From assembly GCA_015501585.1 (NCBI GenBank), contig JADNRY010000032.1:1-64000 (forward strand): a DNA stretch of 64,000 nt, written 5' to 3'. The first letter of the stretch is position 1; every line of letters begins with the position of its first letter. Below the pieces are notes generated by a model, which saw only the letters and a list, made by a program, of their open reading frames with translations, was not told the DNA's origin and made no database searches. Shown in pieces: positions 11,421-23,099 of this stretch. Both the position numbers and the translations under genes were made by a program. The DNA comes from Rhodocollybia butyracea. Lineage: Eukaryota > Basidiomycota > Agaricomycetes > Agaricales > Omphalotaceae.

Positions 11421-12814
11421 AGATGTCAAATAACCTTAATGTTCACTCTGGTCTAATAGCAGTGAAGCCCTAGCAAACAGGCAGGGGAAAATAATATTCT
11501 AAGCTACCTTACTTGCGAGTGTGGGCCATTGCGCAAGCGTGTGGCAGGTACGAGTCCTGGAAGAGACTAGGTATGAAATGCAGACTACACTCTGCAGTAC
11601 ATTGCAGCAGAAGGTAAGTACATGCCTCGGCCCAATAACATATTAACATCTCTGATACTCATATTATCCAATACACTCTCCCAAGTGAGAATGAATAGTG
11701 CAATGGAAGCTGGTGACTGCTCTGGTTGAAAAGATATTGACCCACTGGAATATAAGCGGAGGCAACACAGCAGCAAATGTCCGGCAAACTCTAAGGATGG
11801 AAAGGAGCTCTTTTTGGTTGGAAAGACACTGAAGTTCAAGGGCGCTGCTATCATTCAATGGAACATGAGTGATGTCAAATGAAGGATTGATGTAGAAAGC
11901 AACATAAATTCGCAAAATTTTGGTGGTGAGCTCGGTAGGCACTATGAAAGAAAAATCAGTGTGAGGAATGTGAGGGATACCCAAATACACTCCCAAGAAG
12001 TAAAGGAAGGCATTTTGTCCGAGGTTAGAAAGGGCAGTAGATATCGAAGTTGTCAATGGAACCATTAAATACACCAAAAGAGGCAGTGCATGCACTTCAA
12101 CCGCCACCGACAAAAAGTAAAAACCCGAGGAAGTAAAGTGCGGGGGTACAAAACAGGAAGTAATGAGATATATATAAACGCCGTGTGGCAAAAAAGATCC
12201 ACTGCACTGAGAATTTGCATGTGCATGTAAGAGACAGAACTGCAGCGGCATTTAATGCAGGAAAAAATGTCAAGAGGATGGTTCGGTATCAGTCAGATGC
12301 ATCAATGCACTCGGTGAATGTGGTCGCACTGCCATGCAGTAAGCGGTAGGATGCAAATAAAGAGAGTAAGTGGCGCAACAAGGAATAACAAGCAACTGGG
12401 AGCTGCGAAAAGTGCAGTGAGAAGCATTGAACTTGTTGAGTGCTGAAGGTAAATTCACAAAATCACATGACAGGCGCTTTGACATCCCAAATAAGGCAAA
12501 ACGATTCTGCTTAGCTTAATTTGGACGCCATTAAAACCAATTGGGACGAAATTCCCACGCGAAACCGGCCATAAGGACATTCAGGACTCATAAAATAGGC
12601 TACAGCTACGGAGAATATACGGCATAATATACGGCAAAATATAAGATAAAACACAAAGTAAAACTAACAAGCTCCACAGGAGAAACTTTGGCGAGCAATA
12701 CCGATTGCTCACCTGACATCAATATCTCCAACAGATGATGGATATGCTTTATGTTCAAGTTTATATTGGTTTCCAGGTGTAGCCCGCACTAGAACAATTC
12801 CACCTAGATGCTTA
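11421..12814. other. Region without a supported gene
   Basis: The minus strand holds an open frame from ATG at 12251 to 11664 (195 codons) rich in hydrophobic residues. It has no recognisable domain, no paralogue here and no clear splice context, so I do not call it a gene. The rest shows no coding signal. Confidence 0.4.
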
Positions 12815-13620
12815 CTGTCATGCCCTAGGCATATACCGACTGCCGATGTTTCCTGCTTACAGTTACATAATCCGCTCCCACCGCATTTCCGGTTCTGATA
12901 CACTTCTGCTTTGCTTCTGTCTTACTATTTCCTTCACCGTACACTTTCTATGATCCCGCCGATCCATTCTCCATCATTCTTACAATCATACATATGCTTT
13001 ATGCTCATCCCGCCGCTTCCGCTTATGTCCATCATTGTCTTTCATCCCTTGTACTTCTTTTGGCTATTCTTGTCTTTTCTACTCTTGGATTATTACCTAT
13101 CGCTACTCCGGTCCTCGAGTACCCTTTAAATAGTTCCGTACCATGTCAAGTACAGTAGATTGGAAATATTGCTTAACCCCTTGACTCGTGTGCTCTTGTG
13201 TGTTCCGGTTTCTCGCTTTATCTGTTTCTTCACTCCATCGTTTTCACAACCTCTGCAATCTACTATCATCTATTTGGTTCCGCTCTGTTTGCGCTGCATC
13301 AGGTCAGCTACCGCTTCTGCTCATATCGCTATCAAAGCCGCTTGCACTTAGTGGGTCCTACCCTTCGAGTCGGAAACTCATCTACTCTTAGGCTTACTCG
13401 CCGAGTTCATTCTATCACCTGTACGGACCTGCCGTCCTTACATTAGTCCCTTGGACGATCCCGACACAAGTCTTACATCCCATAGGCACTTCGGAACCGT
13501 TCTACCTCACATCCTTTCACATCTCAAACCAACTTTCCCAGTTCGGCTGAACGACGGTAGTACGGAGCATATCCGCACTTTGGTTTCCAGGTTTGTAACC
13601 CGCGCCTAGATCCTTACACT
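12815..13620 (+). repeat. LTR-like repeat family R1, copy 1
   Basis: This stretch recurs on the minus strand at 50155-51405, where it is interrupted by other elements. Part of it (13040-13260) also recurs at 36446-36670. Shared blocks include TCCCTTGTACTTCTTTTGGC and CCATGTCAAGTACAGTAGAT. No coding domain is present. Length and pyrimidine-rich composition suggest LTR or internal debris of an LTR retrotransposon, but I saw no ends or duplication. Confidence 0.6.
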
Positions 13621-13745
13621 TACAGACCCGCCAAAAGGGAAGCCAGGAAGGTTGAGCAGAAGACTAAACTGAAGGTTGTGAATCATGATTAAAGGCACTT
13701 TGTAAGTCACAGGTCACACCTGTTTTCCGACAACCCCTTGACAAC

Positions 13746-14213
13746 TAGTGTTGCAACGGCGCGGCTCGGCTCAGCTCCGGCTGCAAAGCCGCTGAAGCCT
13801 CAGCTTGAGCAGCTTGGAATCCAAAATTATATATACCATTTTCTGAGTAATAAACTCACAAAAAAACACTTGTCATAATGGACATTGGTTCCATTTGGAC
13901 CTAGTAGAACACCTTGAAAGCACTGAACTTCAATAAAGCACACTTTAAAAAAAAAATTATATTTAAACAACGACTGAATCCAATAGCTCCTGAGTGGCTA
14001 TGCATGAACAAACATTGCCGAGGCGCGCAATTTTTGACTTGCAAATGTTCATAATTTTGGAGGATCATACACCAACAAGTGAATACTATCTTACTAGAGT
14101 GCTAGTTAACTGGGAAACCAGATTTGTAAATTTTATGGCTTGAGCCAGCTCCAAGCGGCTCAAAGAATCAGGTTTAGCCAAGGCCGGCTCTGAGCCGCGC
14201 CGTTGCAACACTA
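13746..14213. mobile_element. hAT-type MITE
   Basis: A 468-base element with near-perfect terminal inverted repeats beginning TAGTGTTGCAACGGCGCGGC at each end and an exact 8-base duplication TTGACAAC (13738-13745 and 14214-14221). An 8-base duplication with TAGTG ends is typical of the hAT superfamily. The AT-rich interior has no coding capacity, so it needs a transposase from elsewhere. Confidence 0.85.
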
Positions 14214-14450
14214 TTGACAACCCCGCCATTATTTTTCTTTTGAATTTTGCAACTTTGTTGGATTTGATTTTTTGGGTGCTTACATCACATGCTTATGAAG
14301 TGACCGAAATAGTATAAGTATTATGACATGTGATGGTATATACAAGGGCTGGGGCCTAAGGGCAGTAAGTATATCTCATACCTGTCACAATCTGCTTTGT
14401 GATCCAGAACTTAAGAAACCTAATATCAAATATTATCCTGGTTTTTCTCC

Positions 14451-17400
14451 TCAGAAGTTGTAACTGCATGGAATGAACTCCAATACTCCTGCCCCTTGGG
14501 CATTTACATCTGTCTTGTGCTCCAAAAGCAGCCGGACAATAGCCTTGTTGGTCCCCCAGGAAGCTGTAGCTGCCTGGAGTGCATTCCCATATTCCCCCCC
14601 TTGAGCATTTGTATTGGCCTTGTATTCCAGAAGAAGCTGAACAATATCTTTCTTTCCCTGATTAATAGCTGCTATGAGTGCAGTCCTGTACTCCCCCCCT
14701 GGGCATTTACATCTGCTTTGTGCTCCAGAAGAAGCTGGACAGTATCCTTGTTGTCCTCCCAGGAAGCTGCAGCTGCCTGGAGTGCATTCCCATGTTTCCC
14801 CCCTTGAGCATTTACATCTGCTTTGTATTGCAGAAGAAGCTGGACAATATCTTTCTTCCCCTGACTGCTAGCTGCCATGAGTGCAGTTCCATACACACCC
14901 CCTTGGGCATTTACATCTGCTTTGTGCTCCAGAAGAAGCTGGACAGTATCTTTGTTGTCCCCCCAGAAAGCTGCAGCTGCCACAAGTGCAGTCCCATACT
15001 CCCCACCTTGGGCATTTACATTTGCTTTGTGCTCCAGAAGAAGCTGGACAATATTCTTGTTGTGCCCCCAGGAAGCTGCAGCTGCTTGGAGTGCATTCCC
15101 ATATTTCCCCCCTTGAGAATTTACATCTGCTTTGTGGTCCAGCAGAAGCTGGACAACCTCCTTGTGGTTCTTAAGACTTGCAGCTGCCTGTAGCGCATTC
15201 CCATAATATCCACCTTGAGCATTTATCTCTGCTTTGTGATCCAGAAGAAGCTGGATAATATGCTGATTGTTCCCCCCCGAAGCTGCAGCTGCCTGGAGTG
15301 CATTCCCATATTCTCCCCCTCTGGCATTTACATCTGCTTTGTGCTGCAACAGAAGCTGGACAATAGCCCAATTGTCCCCCCCCGGAAGCTGCAGCTGCTT
15401 GGAGTGCATTCCCAGATTTCCCCCCTTGAGAATTTACATCTGCTTTGTGGTCCAGCAGAAGCTGGACAACATCCTTGTTGTTCTTAAGACTTGCAGCTGC
15501 CTGTAGCGCATTCCCATAATATCCACCTTGAGCATTTACATCTGCTTTGTGATCCAGAAGAAGCTGGATAACATGCCGATTGTTCCCCCCCGAAGCTGCA
15601 GCTGCCTAGAGTGCATTCCCATATTCTCCCCCTCTGGCATTTACATCTGCTTTGTGGTCCAGCAGAAGCTGGACAACATCCTTGTTGTTCTTAAGACTTG
15701 CAGCTGCTTGGAGTGCATTTCCATAATCTCCTCCTTGGGCATTTACATATGCTTTGTGCTGCAGTAGAAGCTGGACAACTTTTTTGTTGCTATTAAGAAC
15801 AGCTGCCTGTAGTGGATTCCCATAATATACACTTTGAGCATTAACATCTGCTTTGTGCTCCAAAAGTGACTGGACAATATTCTTGTCCCTTTCACTCACT
15901 GCTGCATCAAGTGGATTCTCATATTCTCCCCATTGTGTATTTACATCCACTTTGTGCTCCAGAAGGAGCTGAACAGTATCCTTGCTTCTGTGAATTAAAG
16001 CTGCCAGGAGTGCTGTCCCATACTCCCCCCCTTGGGCATTTACATCTGCTTTATACTTAAGAAGAAGCTGAACAATATCCTGGTTGTCCCTGCTGGACGC
16101 TGCAACTTCCTGGAGTGCATTCCCATATTGGGCATTTATATCTGCTTCAATGTACTCCAGAAGAAGCCGGATAATATCTTCCTTCCCTTCAATGATAGCT
16201 CCCATGAGTGCAGTTCCATACACCCCCCCTTTGATATTTACATCTGCTTGGTACTCGAGAAGAAGTTGGACAATATCTTTATATCTTTTACAAACAGCTG
16301 CCTGTAGTGCATTCCCATAATAACCACCTTGAGAATTGACATCCGCTTTGTGCTCCAAAAGCAGCTGGACAATATCCTTGTTCCCCTCACTGACTGCTAC
16401 ATGAAGTGCATTCCCATATTCTCCCCATTGTGCATTTATGTCTGCTTTGTGCACCAGAAGGAGCTGGACACTATCCATGCTTCTGTTAATAATAGCTGCC
16501 ATGAGTGCAGTCTCATACTCCCCCCTTTGGCATTTATATCTATCAACTTTTCCACTAGTAAATGCTCCACAATTGATGGCATATCCAAACAAGCCATATA
16601 ATAAAGTGGGGTTGATATTTCATTTGGATCCAAAGTACCATAGTAGCTTTCCAAATGATACTCTCCACCTGAGTTATACATTCTAATCCAATTCACATAT
16701 GACAGTTGATTGCTGTCAGTCAAGAGTTTAATGACTAAGTTTTTGGCAGCTTGATACTCAGACACTCTATTTCCTACTAGCCTTTTCATATGTAAGGTCC
16801 ATTTGTTTGCAGCATATAATGCTAAAGGATATAACTTCTCAAGTATATTTTGACTGTCAGGCAATGTTCCCTGTGAGTCAAACTGGAGCAGATAGATCAG
16901 GCATGTTTGACATATTGCAGAATGCGCCAACTCCTCATCAATTTTAAACAGTTTGCTTGTAGCTTGAATTTGAGTCAGAAACTCTTTTACAGAATTGTGT
17001 GCCAGTTGAACAATTTCATCCTGAACACTGCCCGAATAGGTTTTCTTCACGCTGACAGTAATCAATGTGGAATCCAGGATATCATAAATCCTGTTTTTAA
17101 GCTCCAATGATCGAAGTTCTGGATCAAATATTTGGACTTCCAGGTCTACTGCAAGAATGTCTGTAACCTGTGGAATTGACAATGGTTCAAATGCATATGC
17201 TAACCACATAAGAAGTTGGCTTGCATCATGCACATGTTCACTTTCTTTCATTCTTGTAAATGCTAAAGTGTATGTTTCCTCCAGAGTCTTTGGCAGCTTC
17301 TTCAGTGCCTCCCAGATGGCTTTGGGTGTTGCACATTTTTGCAGCACAATTACTTGGCAGTCAACCCAACGGAACCTTTGTCAGAATTAGGTTAGTCACA

Positions 17401-18597
17401 GCTTAATTCATTCATTCATTATTTACTTACTGGCCTTGAGCCCCTTGAGTCAAATGATCAACTACTTCTGTTAACAATTCTGGTTTCAGTTTCCGATCCT
17501 TAAATTTTTCCTGTAGGTATTTGGCAACATCCTGATGAAATGCAGACTGCATATTATCAAGGTGAATATGCCAGGAGGCACCATAAACTGCATCAGCCAA
17601 ATATCGACTGGTTACAGCTATACATAGGTTGCCCTTAAGAAAAGCAAGATGTTCAAAAACATCAATTGCCTCACTACATTCATCCATGGCATCCAGCACA
17701 AGATGGAGTGGGCTTAAATCTTTAGAAACAACTGCTAGAGTTGCACTTAGTTCTGCTGTGGTAGGCTCCATCAGACCCTGCATGCATGTTGTATACAGCT
17801 CATGGAGGGCAGGATGAGTCCCTTCATTCCTTGTAGCCATTTGGAGCAAAAGAGATTGAAGAAGGCCCCGAGCATTGGTCTTACTCTGTGAGTTATCACG
17901 GTTGTCAAAATAATAGTAGCAGCACAGTAATGCTGGATTGGCCTTTAGCTTTTGAATGATAGCTGTCCTAAAGAATCACATGAGAAATATGAAAAATAAC
18001 ATCATGTCAACAGTGTTGTATGCATACAAAAGGAATGTTTTGCCTGAGCCCACTAGATGCACTATGATTAGGTTCAAAATCAATGTATAGAAGGATTTTA
18101 CCTTTGCCCTGGATCCACAAAAGTCCAAATGTGCTCTGGCTCCATTTAACAAACTGGGGATGAGAGAATATCCAATCTCCAGTCCCAGGTGTTCTCTTAT
18201 CACATGCTGCCACATAATTTGTAGAGGGGTCAGGTGCTTTTAACCATTTCCGAATAGCTGACACATCATTGGTATCTTATATCCAAGTGTTACTTGCAGA
18301 AATTAAGAAGGACATTAAGGGAGCACTTACTCAGGTTCCAAGTATTGTAGTTATTGATAGTCGTTGCCGCTTGAAATTGTGAATTCAACATGGTAAAGTT
18401 GGAAGCACCTGTAAACATGCTCCAGAAAGTGTAAGCTGGACTTATGAAATGAGAGGAGTCATAATCACCTGCCCGGTCTATCTGCGCTAGCCTGAGGGTT
18501 GTCTTGCTGCTCTCTGGTCATGATGGTTAGCACTGGATTGTGACCGCAAGTTGGTGTTGAAATCTTACCTAGATTCTCTGGACCAAGGTTCAGACAT
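14451..18597 (-). pseudogene. NLR-like NACHT-ankyrin gene, decayed paralogue
   Basis: Same six-exon structure as the intact gene at 51689-55084, with introns at equivalent places. Exons: 18597 to about 18569, about 18419-18331, 18275-18102, 18052-18028, 17967-17431, then 17375 down to a TGA at 14451. The product would be a STAND-type sensor: a short N-terminal region, a P-loop (GKVGSGKT) built across an exon junction, Walker B LHLVLDAMDECSE, then about 20 ankyrin repeats of 33-35 residues built on GGEYGNALQAAA. Breaks: a frameshift near 16520-16526 at the first repeat, a CAG-to-TAG stop at 15606-15608, a frameshift at a run of eight C (15376-15383) and another near 14693-14701. The NACHT half is open, so a short protein without repeats is possible. 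The true 5' ATG is inferred from conservation with the paralogue. Confidence 0.85.
15151..15670 (-). repeat. Internal ~313-base duplication in the ankyrin region
   Basis: The block from 15151 (ending in a GGACAACC context) recurs from 15464 with few differences over at least 190 bases, a step of 313 bases or about three ankyrin repeats. It suggests recent unequal exchange inside the repeat array. Confidence 0.7.
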
Positions 18598-19631
18598 GGT
18601 GGTACGAAGCAGAGAGTTTCGAAAGGCTGATCCGACATGCGTACTTAAGTCATGTGAAGTGTCCTCGTGTACCGGCCCGAAGTTACCGAACGTTATTTAC
18701 ATAATTCATAAACCATTTAGTTTTATTCTCATCTCCAACGAGTGTCAACGGTCGTTTGGCTCAAATCCCTCGGCCCAGTTTTCTTTCTTTCTTTCATTCG
18801 TTCTTTTCTTACCAATTCGAAAACTTGAAGGACAATTCGGACCAGGAAATTAATGTAAGTCTGTTCACTATTCCTCTTCAGTCCTCTTTTCAAGTTTCGC
18901 AATACGCTTCCAGAATCACCATTTCGAAACCACGAAACATCGTGACCACACTCAGTTGAATTCATTCTACAAGCCAAAAACCTGGGCCGGTCATCACTAC
19001 TTCAATTCTCGACGTTTCTACCACTCGTTCTCGCTCCACGCACGATACATGAAACATGAAATCTCTTCCAGTCTCCGGGCACTTTACTCTAATGGATCGC
19101 AGTTTGACTACAATATAGCACTGGAACGCTACTTCCGACTTTGAACTCCACGTTGAACAAACTGATTCGAGCCGACACCTCTGCACATCTCTAACGAGCT
19201 TTCCTCACCCGTATATTCTCCAAGTGGTTCAGCAGAGCCTCTGCCACTACCGGAATCTGCATTACATTGTTTTTCTGGGTTCAGAGAGCGGACGGATTAC
19301 ACTCGTTTCATTTGTTCCGCTTCCGAAGGAGCAGCGACTACCAAATGCGATGTGGATATGGAAGAAGGTGAACCAGATATGTGTTTTACGATCGCTGTGT
19401 GCTGAGTTGCAAATAGGAAAAAGGACTTTAGGATCTGGAACTTGGGTTTCATAGTCTCCCGTAGGCAGACTCTAAAACATCTTGACAGCTCTTGATACTA
19501 CGAGTCGATACGGGTTTCATGACATTTAACTGGAACCAAGAATCCACGATGGTCAAATATTGTCAATGAGAGCTGTACGAAAATCCCACCGAGTACGTCT
19601 TGTATTGCCCTCAAATTCGTTCCTACTAAAA
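18598..19631. other. Upstream flank of NLR relic; no gene seen
   Basis: Nothing coding stands out. 18598-18630 resembles the region upstream of the intact NLR (55085-55115), so the duplication reached the start codon and a little beyond. Short open frames occur on both strands without motifs. Confidence 0.4.
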
Positions 19632-20560
19632 CTAGAATCCTTTCAGGCGCTTTAATGCAGCATAAAAATCCGGGATCCTTCTCAAGTCTCGATCTTTGAC
19701 AAGACCGTATTGTGGCTTGATCTCATTACCCATGTCGATATCGAATGGACTACTAGACATGCAGCCGTCGGTCCACAACATCACAGATCCCTCGATGGAG
19801 TTTTCCTCCAGCAATAACTTTTTTGACGTACTTTCACGCCTTACGCCGCAGCTGTACGACCACGTAAATCTATATTCGGTTACAAAGCGGGTATACCGTA
19901 TATGTACGTCCTGCTTCTCGGATTTGCTGTCGATGTTGCTAACGAGTACCGTTCCTTGATTTTTAGGCCGTCGGAATAGGCTGGAACAAGCAGTCAGTTT
20001 GTCTTCACGGTCATTTCCTTGTTGTGAGGCGTCAGAGGTTGTGAGCAAATACGAATGTGGTTGATGTCGATGAATGATGACGGTAGATATAGTAATGGTT
20101 TGCTTGAAAACGGACGTGGAAGAAGACTCTGGTCAAGACTCGGGTTACTTCGTTGTCATTTCCTTTTTACTATTGTTGCCTGCCGTTCGCTGTTTGTTAC
20201 CATAAATCCCCCATTTTATTGTATACAATTGTTTTGTTTTTTCTGTATTTCCTTGAGCCTTGTTTCGAGTCCACTACATTCCTGGTGCTACCAGTCTTCT
20301 TTCGTGGATCGCCTTTGTTCAAGTTCTGGGAACAACGAATGTTGGTACTAGGAGATCTAACGAGAACGGTGTATGAGGCCTGCAATATGCTGTTTCATGC
20401 TTGTAGTACAAGCCTCTGTCATGCACAAGAATGAACGGAAAAAATGGACAGAATGGACTTCAACTATACTTTCCACCTTCGCTGGTATGATCGCTCCGAT
20501 TGTGTTTGCTATCGTACGAGACATTCGTACGAGACATAGCTGCATGACTGCATAGCTGCT
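19632..20560. repeat. Repeat family R2, copy 1 (holds a conserved minus-strand frame)
   Basis: This ~900-base module recurs at about 56470-57290 and 59700-60450, and inverted in part at 37560-37983. In each full copy an NmrA exon fragment follows directly. On the minus strand, 20048-19632 is open for 138 residues, with LLLEENSIEGSVMLWTDG near its middle and SPFDIDMGNEIKPQYGLV after it. The same peptide is visible but broken in the other two copies, so it is probably an exon of an unrecognised gene. The 3' part (20360-20560) resembles the 5' exon of the FunK1 genes on the minus strand. Confidence 0.6.
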
Positions 20561-20569
20561 ACTACCACA

Positions 20570-21848
20570 GCAGAGTATCCGAAATCCATCAAGTTACCGT
20601 CCACACGATGCTACGTAGGTTGCGCCACGTCGATCTACGAACAGCTCACTCATTATAGTGCATATTTACTAGACGGTTTTATTATGTTTCGTCGCCTATG
20701 ACCTCACAGACTATCCCTTTACTTCTTCCGAGGGGTGATGACCCAAGTAATAGTAGTAAAAGTGAATGTGTGTTGTCACTTTTACTACTTTGCAGGCTTG
20801 GGGATCCCGATCCCTTCCCGCCGCCGCTCCACTTTTACATACTAGTTATCTTGTAACTCTGTGACAAGTACATACACGGTACCATTGCAGTGATTGTCTG
20901 GCCTACATTATATAATTACAACTATCAATTAGATGGTGTGCGAATTATTCTGAGTACTTTGCCAATTCTCCCAATTACCGTACTTGGCCTCGAATCGAGT
21001 GAATGACTCGTCAACAAGTTGCTTCACTTCGTAGGGTAAACGAGGAGGTGCTGCTATCATAGTACTCTTCATCGCGTCCATCTCCCATGGACTCATTTGC
21101 CGGATCGGATGCAATAGACTTCCCTTTTTGTGCATGACCTACTCGATGATTCCTTTGTGACCCTTTTGTAATATGCAGTCTTTTCTGAGCAGCTCTCAGT
21201 TCTTTCGCTCGATTTTCAACGTCCCGCAGCTCCATCAAAATTTCATCATCCTTGGACAGCTGAGATTTGAATCGCGCCGCCTTTTCTGCTTTATTATTGC
21301 GGAGGTTGTTGCTGTGAAGCCGTTGACTTTGAAGGATCAGCACTCATTGAAACTTGTAGAGGTGGTAGCAGTGAGCTAGTAAACGAACGATCCAGCTTAA
21401 TTCTAGGTCACGTTGTAGTTGTACCTAGAACAATGAAAAAAAAAGCGAAAATAGAATAACTTCTCCAAAAATGGATATCCATTGTCTAGCGGAATGGGGG
21501 CGACAAAGAGCGCGACAGTCACACTGATATTGTCACTTTATTGTCCACTTTTACTACCTAGACATGACTTTTACTAACTTTGATAATTTACTACCACTTC
21601 TACTTCTACTACTTATGTATACTCCCTCTTCCGAGTTCATCAACAAATCCTTCCGCATCAAAGGCCAGAGCATCACTCTCACCAAAATCGCTGGAATCTA
21701 CGGCAAGCGAATCGGAATCGTATACGTACCCGAACGCGGGCAAATTCCAGCATGTTCCGTAGAAGAAGCGTATATGAAGACATGTACAGTGTTGCAGACC
21801 GCAGCGCAAAATGGACAACTTACCAATGAATGGGATCGGGAGTCATAG
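20570..21848 (+). pseudogene. NmrA-like oxidoreductase relic N3
   Basis: 20570-20732 matches exons 2-4 of the intact NmrA-like gene (KSIKLPST-like segment, then FVAYDLTDYPFTSSE). 21636-21848 matches the rest of exon 4 (ITLTKIAGIYGKRIGIVYVP, then AEEAY-like and LQTAAQNGQL). The parts are separated by an 894-base inserted element (20733-21626) with a 9-base duplication. Exon 1 is replaced by repeat R2. Confidence 0.8.
20733..21626. mobile_element. TIR element inside NmrA relic N3
   Basis: It interrupts NmrA exon 4 exactly between two copies of TCTTCCGAG (20724-20732 and 21627-21635). The ends are imperfect inverted repeats: GGGTGATGACCCAAGTAATA at the left and GGGAGTATACATAAGTAGTA at the right read inward. 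A 9-base duplication fits Mutator-like elements; if the true duplication is 8 it would fit hAT. On the minus strand 21343-21011 encodes a charged, coiled-coil-like 110-residue peptide with no known motif. Probably non-autonomous. Confidence 0.75.
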
Positions 21849-21899
21849 ACGTACAGCCCGCAATTGGCGGCATGTGCGAATAGGTTATCTGGACATGTG

Positions 21900-22200
21900 T
21901 GGCGGACATTGGAGAGCACGACTGGAAAGAAATAAGGAATAGGAAGGTCTTTATATGACAAGAGAAATTGTTACGAGATATGAACCAGCTGCAGTGGAAT
22001 CATCGAAAGCAAGAGTAGACTGTGCGAAGACGATCCTCGGCAAGAGAAGATTGGTGAAGGAGCGACGCCGTGAGCCAAAAGAACCACCGAGAAGACTGTG
22101 GGCGGAGCAAATCAGAGGAAGAGGGAGGGAAATGGAGCTTCTTTCCAATAGCCGCTATTCGTAGTTTGCATGTGGACGAGTCTAATAGCAAGACGAAGGT
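21900..22200. repeat. Conserved flank downstream of NmrA copies
   Basis: A block following each NmrA copy (here, about 24190-24500, 33040-33380, 57870-58010 with 58400-58650, and 61080-61440) shares motifs such as GTTACGAGATATGA and a GAGAAGAAT...GGGCGGAG stretch. It marks the 3' part of the duplicated unit. The minus strand could hold a weak shared frame, but no domain is recognisable. Confidence 0.5.
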
Positions 22201-22329
22201 GGTAAGTTACGCACCTAGTTCGACGGTCACTGACTTTCTACTCTTTTCATCGCAAGGTCTGTTCCATAGTAGTCCTTCGCGATAGGTATTCTTGGCGGTA
22301 CGGATTTTCAATAACAAGCGCATTCTATT

Positions 22330-22620
22330 TGACGTTCACCGGCAGAGGTTCGCCATAACATGCATAACCTGAAGTGTCTGGTTTCAGGCGATGAGATTGA
22401 GCTCTTCATCCGGGGATATTCCATTGTCCTCTGAATATCGTGCACAATTGCTTTGGATTTGATTGTGTTCGGTATTGTACGAAACACAGCTGCTAGTACC
22501 ACCGCTGTGGAGTGGTGGTGTAGGCCGTGTAGGCCGCGAGATTTGAGCTCCGAGTCGTTCCATGATTTCAGTCGCATTTCAGTCGCGTTCGTTGGTGACA
22601 AATATTAGCGCCTTGGTCGG
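22330..22620 (-). pseudogene. FunK1 5'-exon fragment (copy F)
   Basis: The minus strand matches the first exon of the FunK1 gene starting at 31173, including the region around its start and the AATTGCTTTGGATTTGATTG stretch. No downstream kinase exons follow. It lies head to head with the intact NmrA-like gene at 23100, the arrangement seen for the 31173/31971 pair. Confidence 0.6.
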
Positions 22621-23099
22621 ACCTCGGCTGCTAGCGCCTAAATCCTATTATGGCTTGCGGTCAGCCAGCTCAACGTTCTGAATCAAAGCTGCTCTAGCAG
22701 GCATGGAGTCCTTATTCCCGATCTACGTGTCACTTCTCCATAATATAAGAACGCCAAACCATGTCCTCAGTCCCAAATTGATGTACAGTCTCCATATAGG
22801 TGTGTAAAACAGTTTTCTCTTTCCTGCGGTACGGTTTTACTGACAATCCTACTTCAGTACAGCTTTTTAACTGGGAGTATCACTAAGCCCGGAACTCATT
22901 TAGTCAGCCTCAGTCTCAGTCAGCGTTGCGTCAAGTTAGGAACTAACGGGAACTAACTAAGCATTCAAGGTATAAGTGATCTTTTTGAGTGAAGCTAACT
23001 AAGCAGAGACGCGTATCAAGGTATTTAACTCGTGTAACCCTCGTCACTCGGAGTTATAACTTATCCCGCTCACCAAAATCAACGCACTCCTTCCACCTT

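Noticed and set aside
11664..12251. 195-codon minus-strand frame starting with ATG
   Set aside because: Hydrophobic but without family features or splice context; similar length frames arise by chance in 64 kb.
14496..16601. Plus-strand frames rich in ICFVLQKKLDN repeats, also at 51806-53131
   Set aside because: Exact antisense shadows of the ankyrin repeats.
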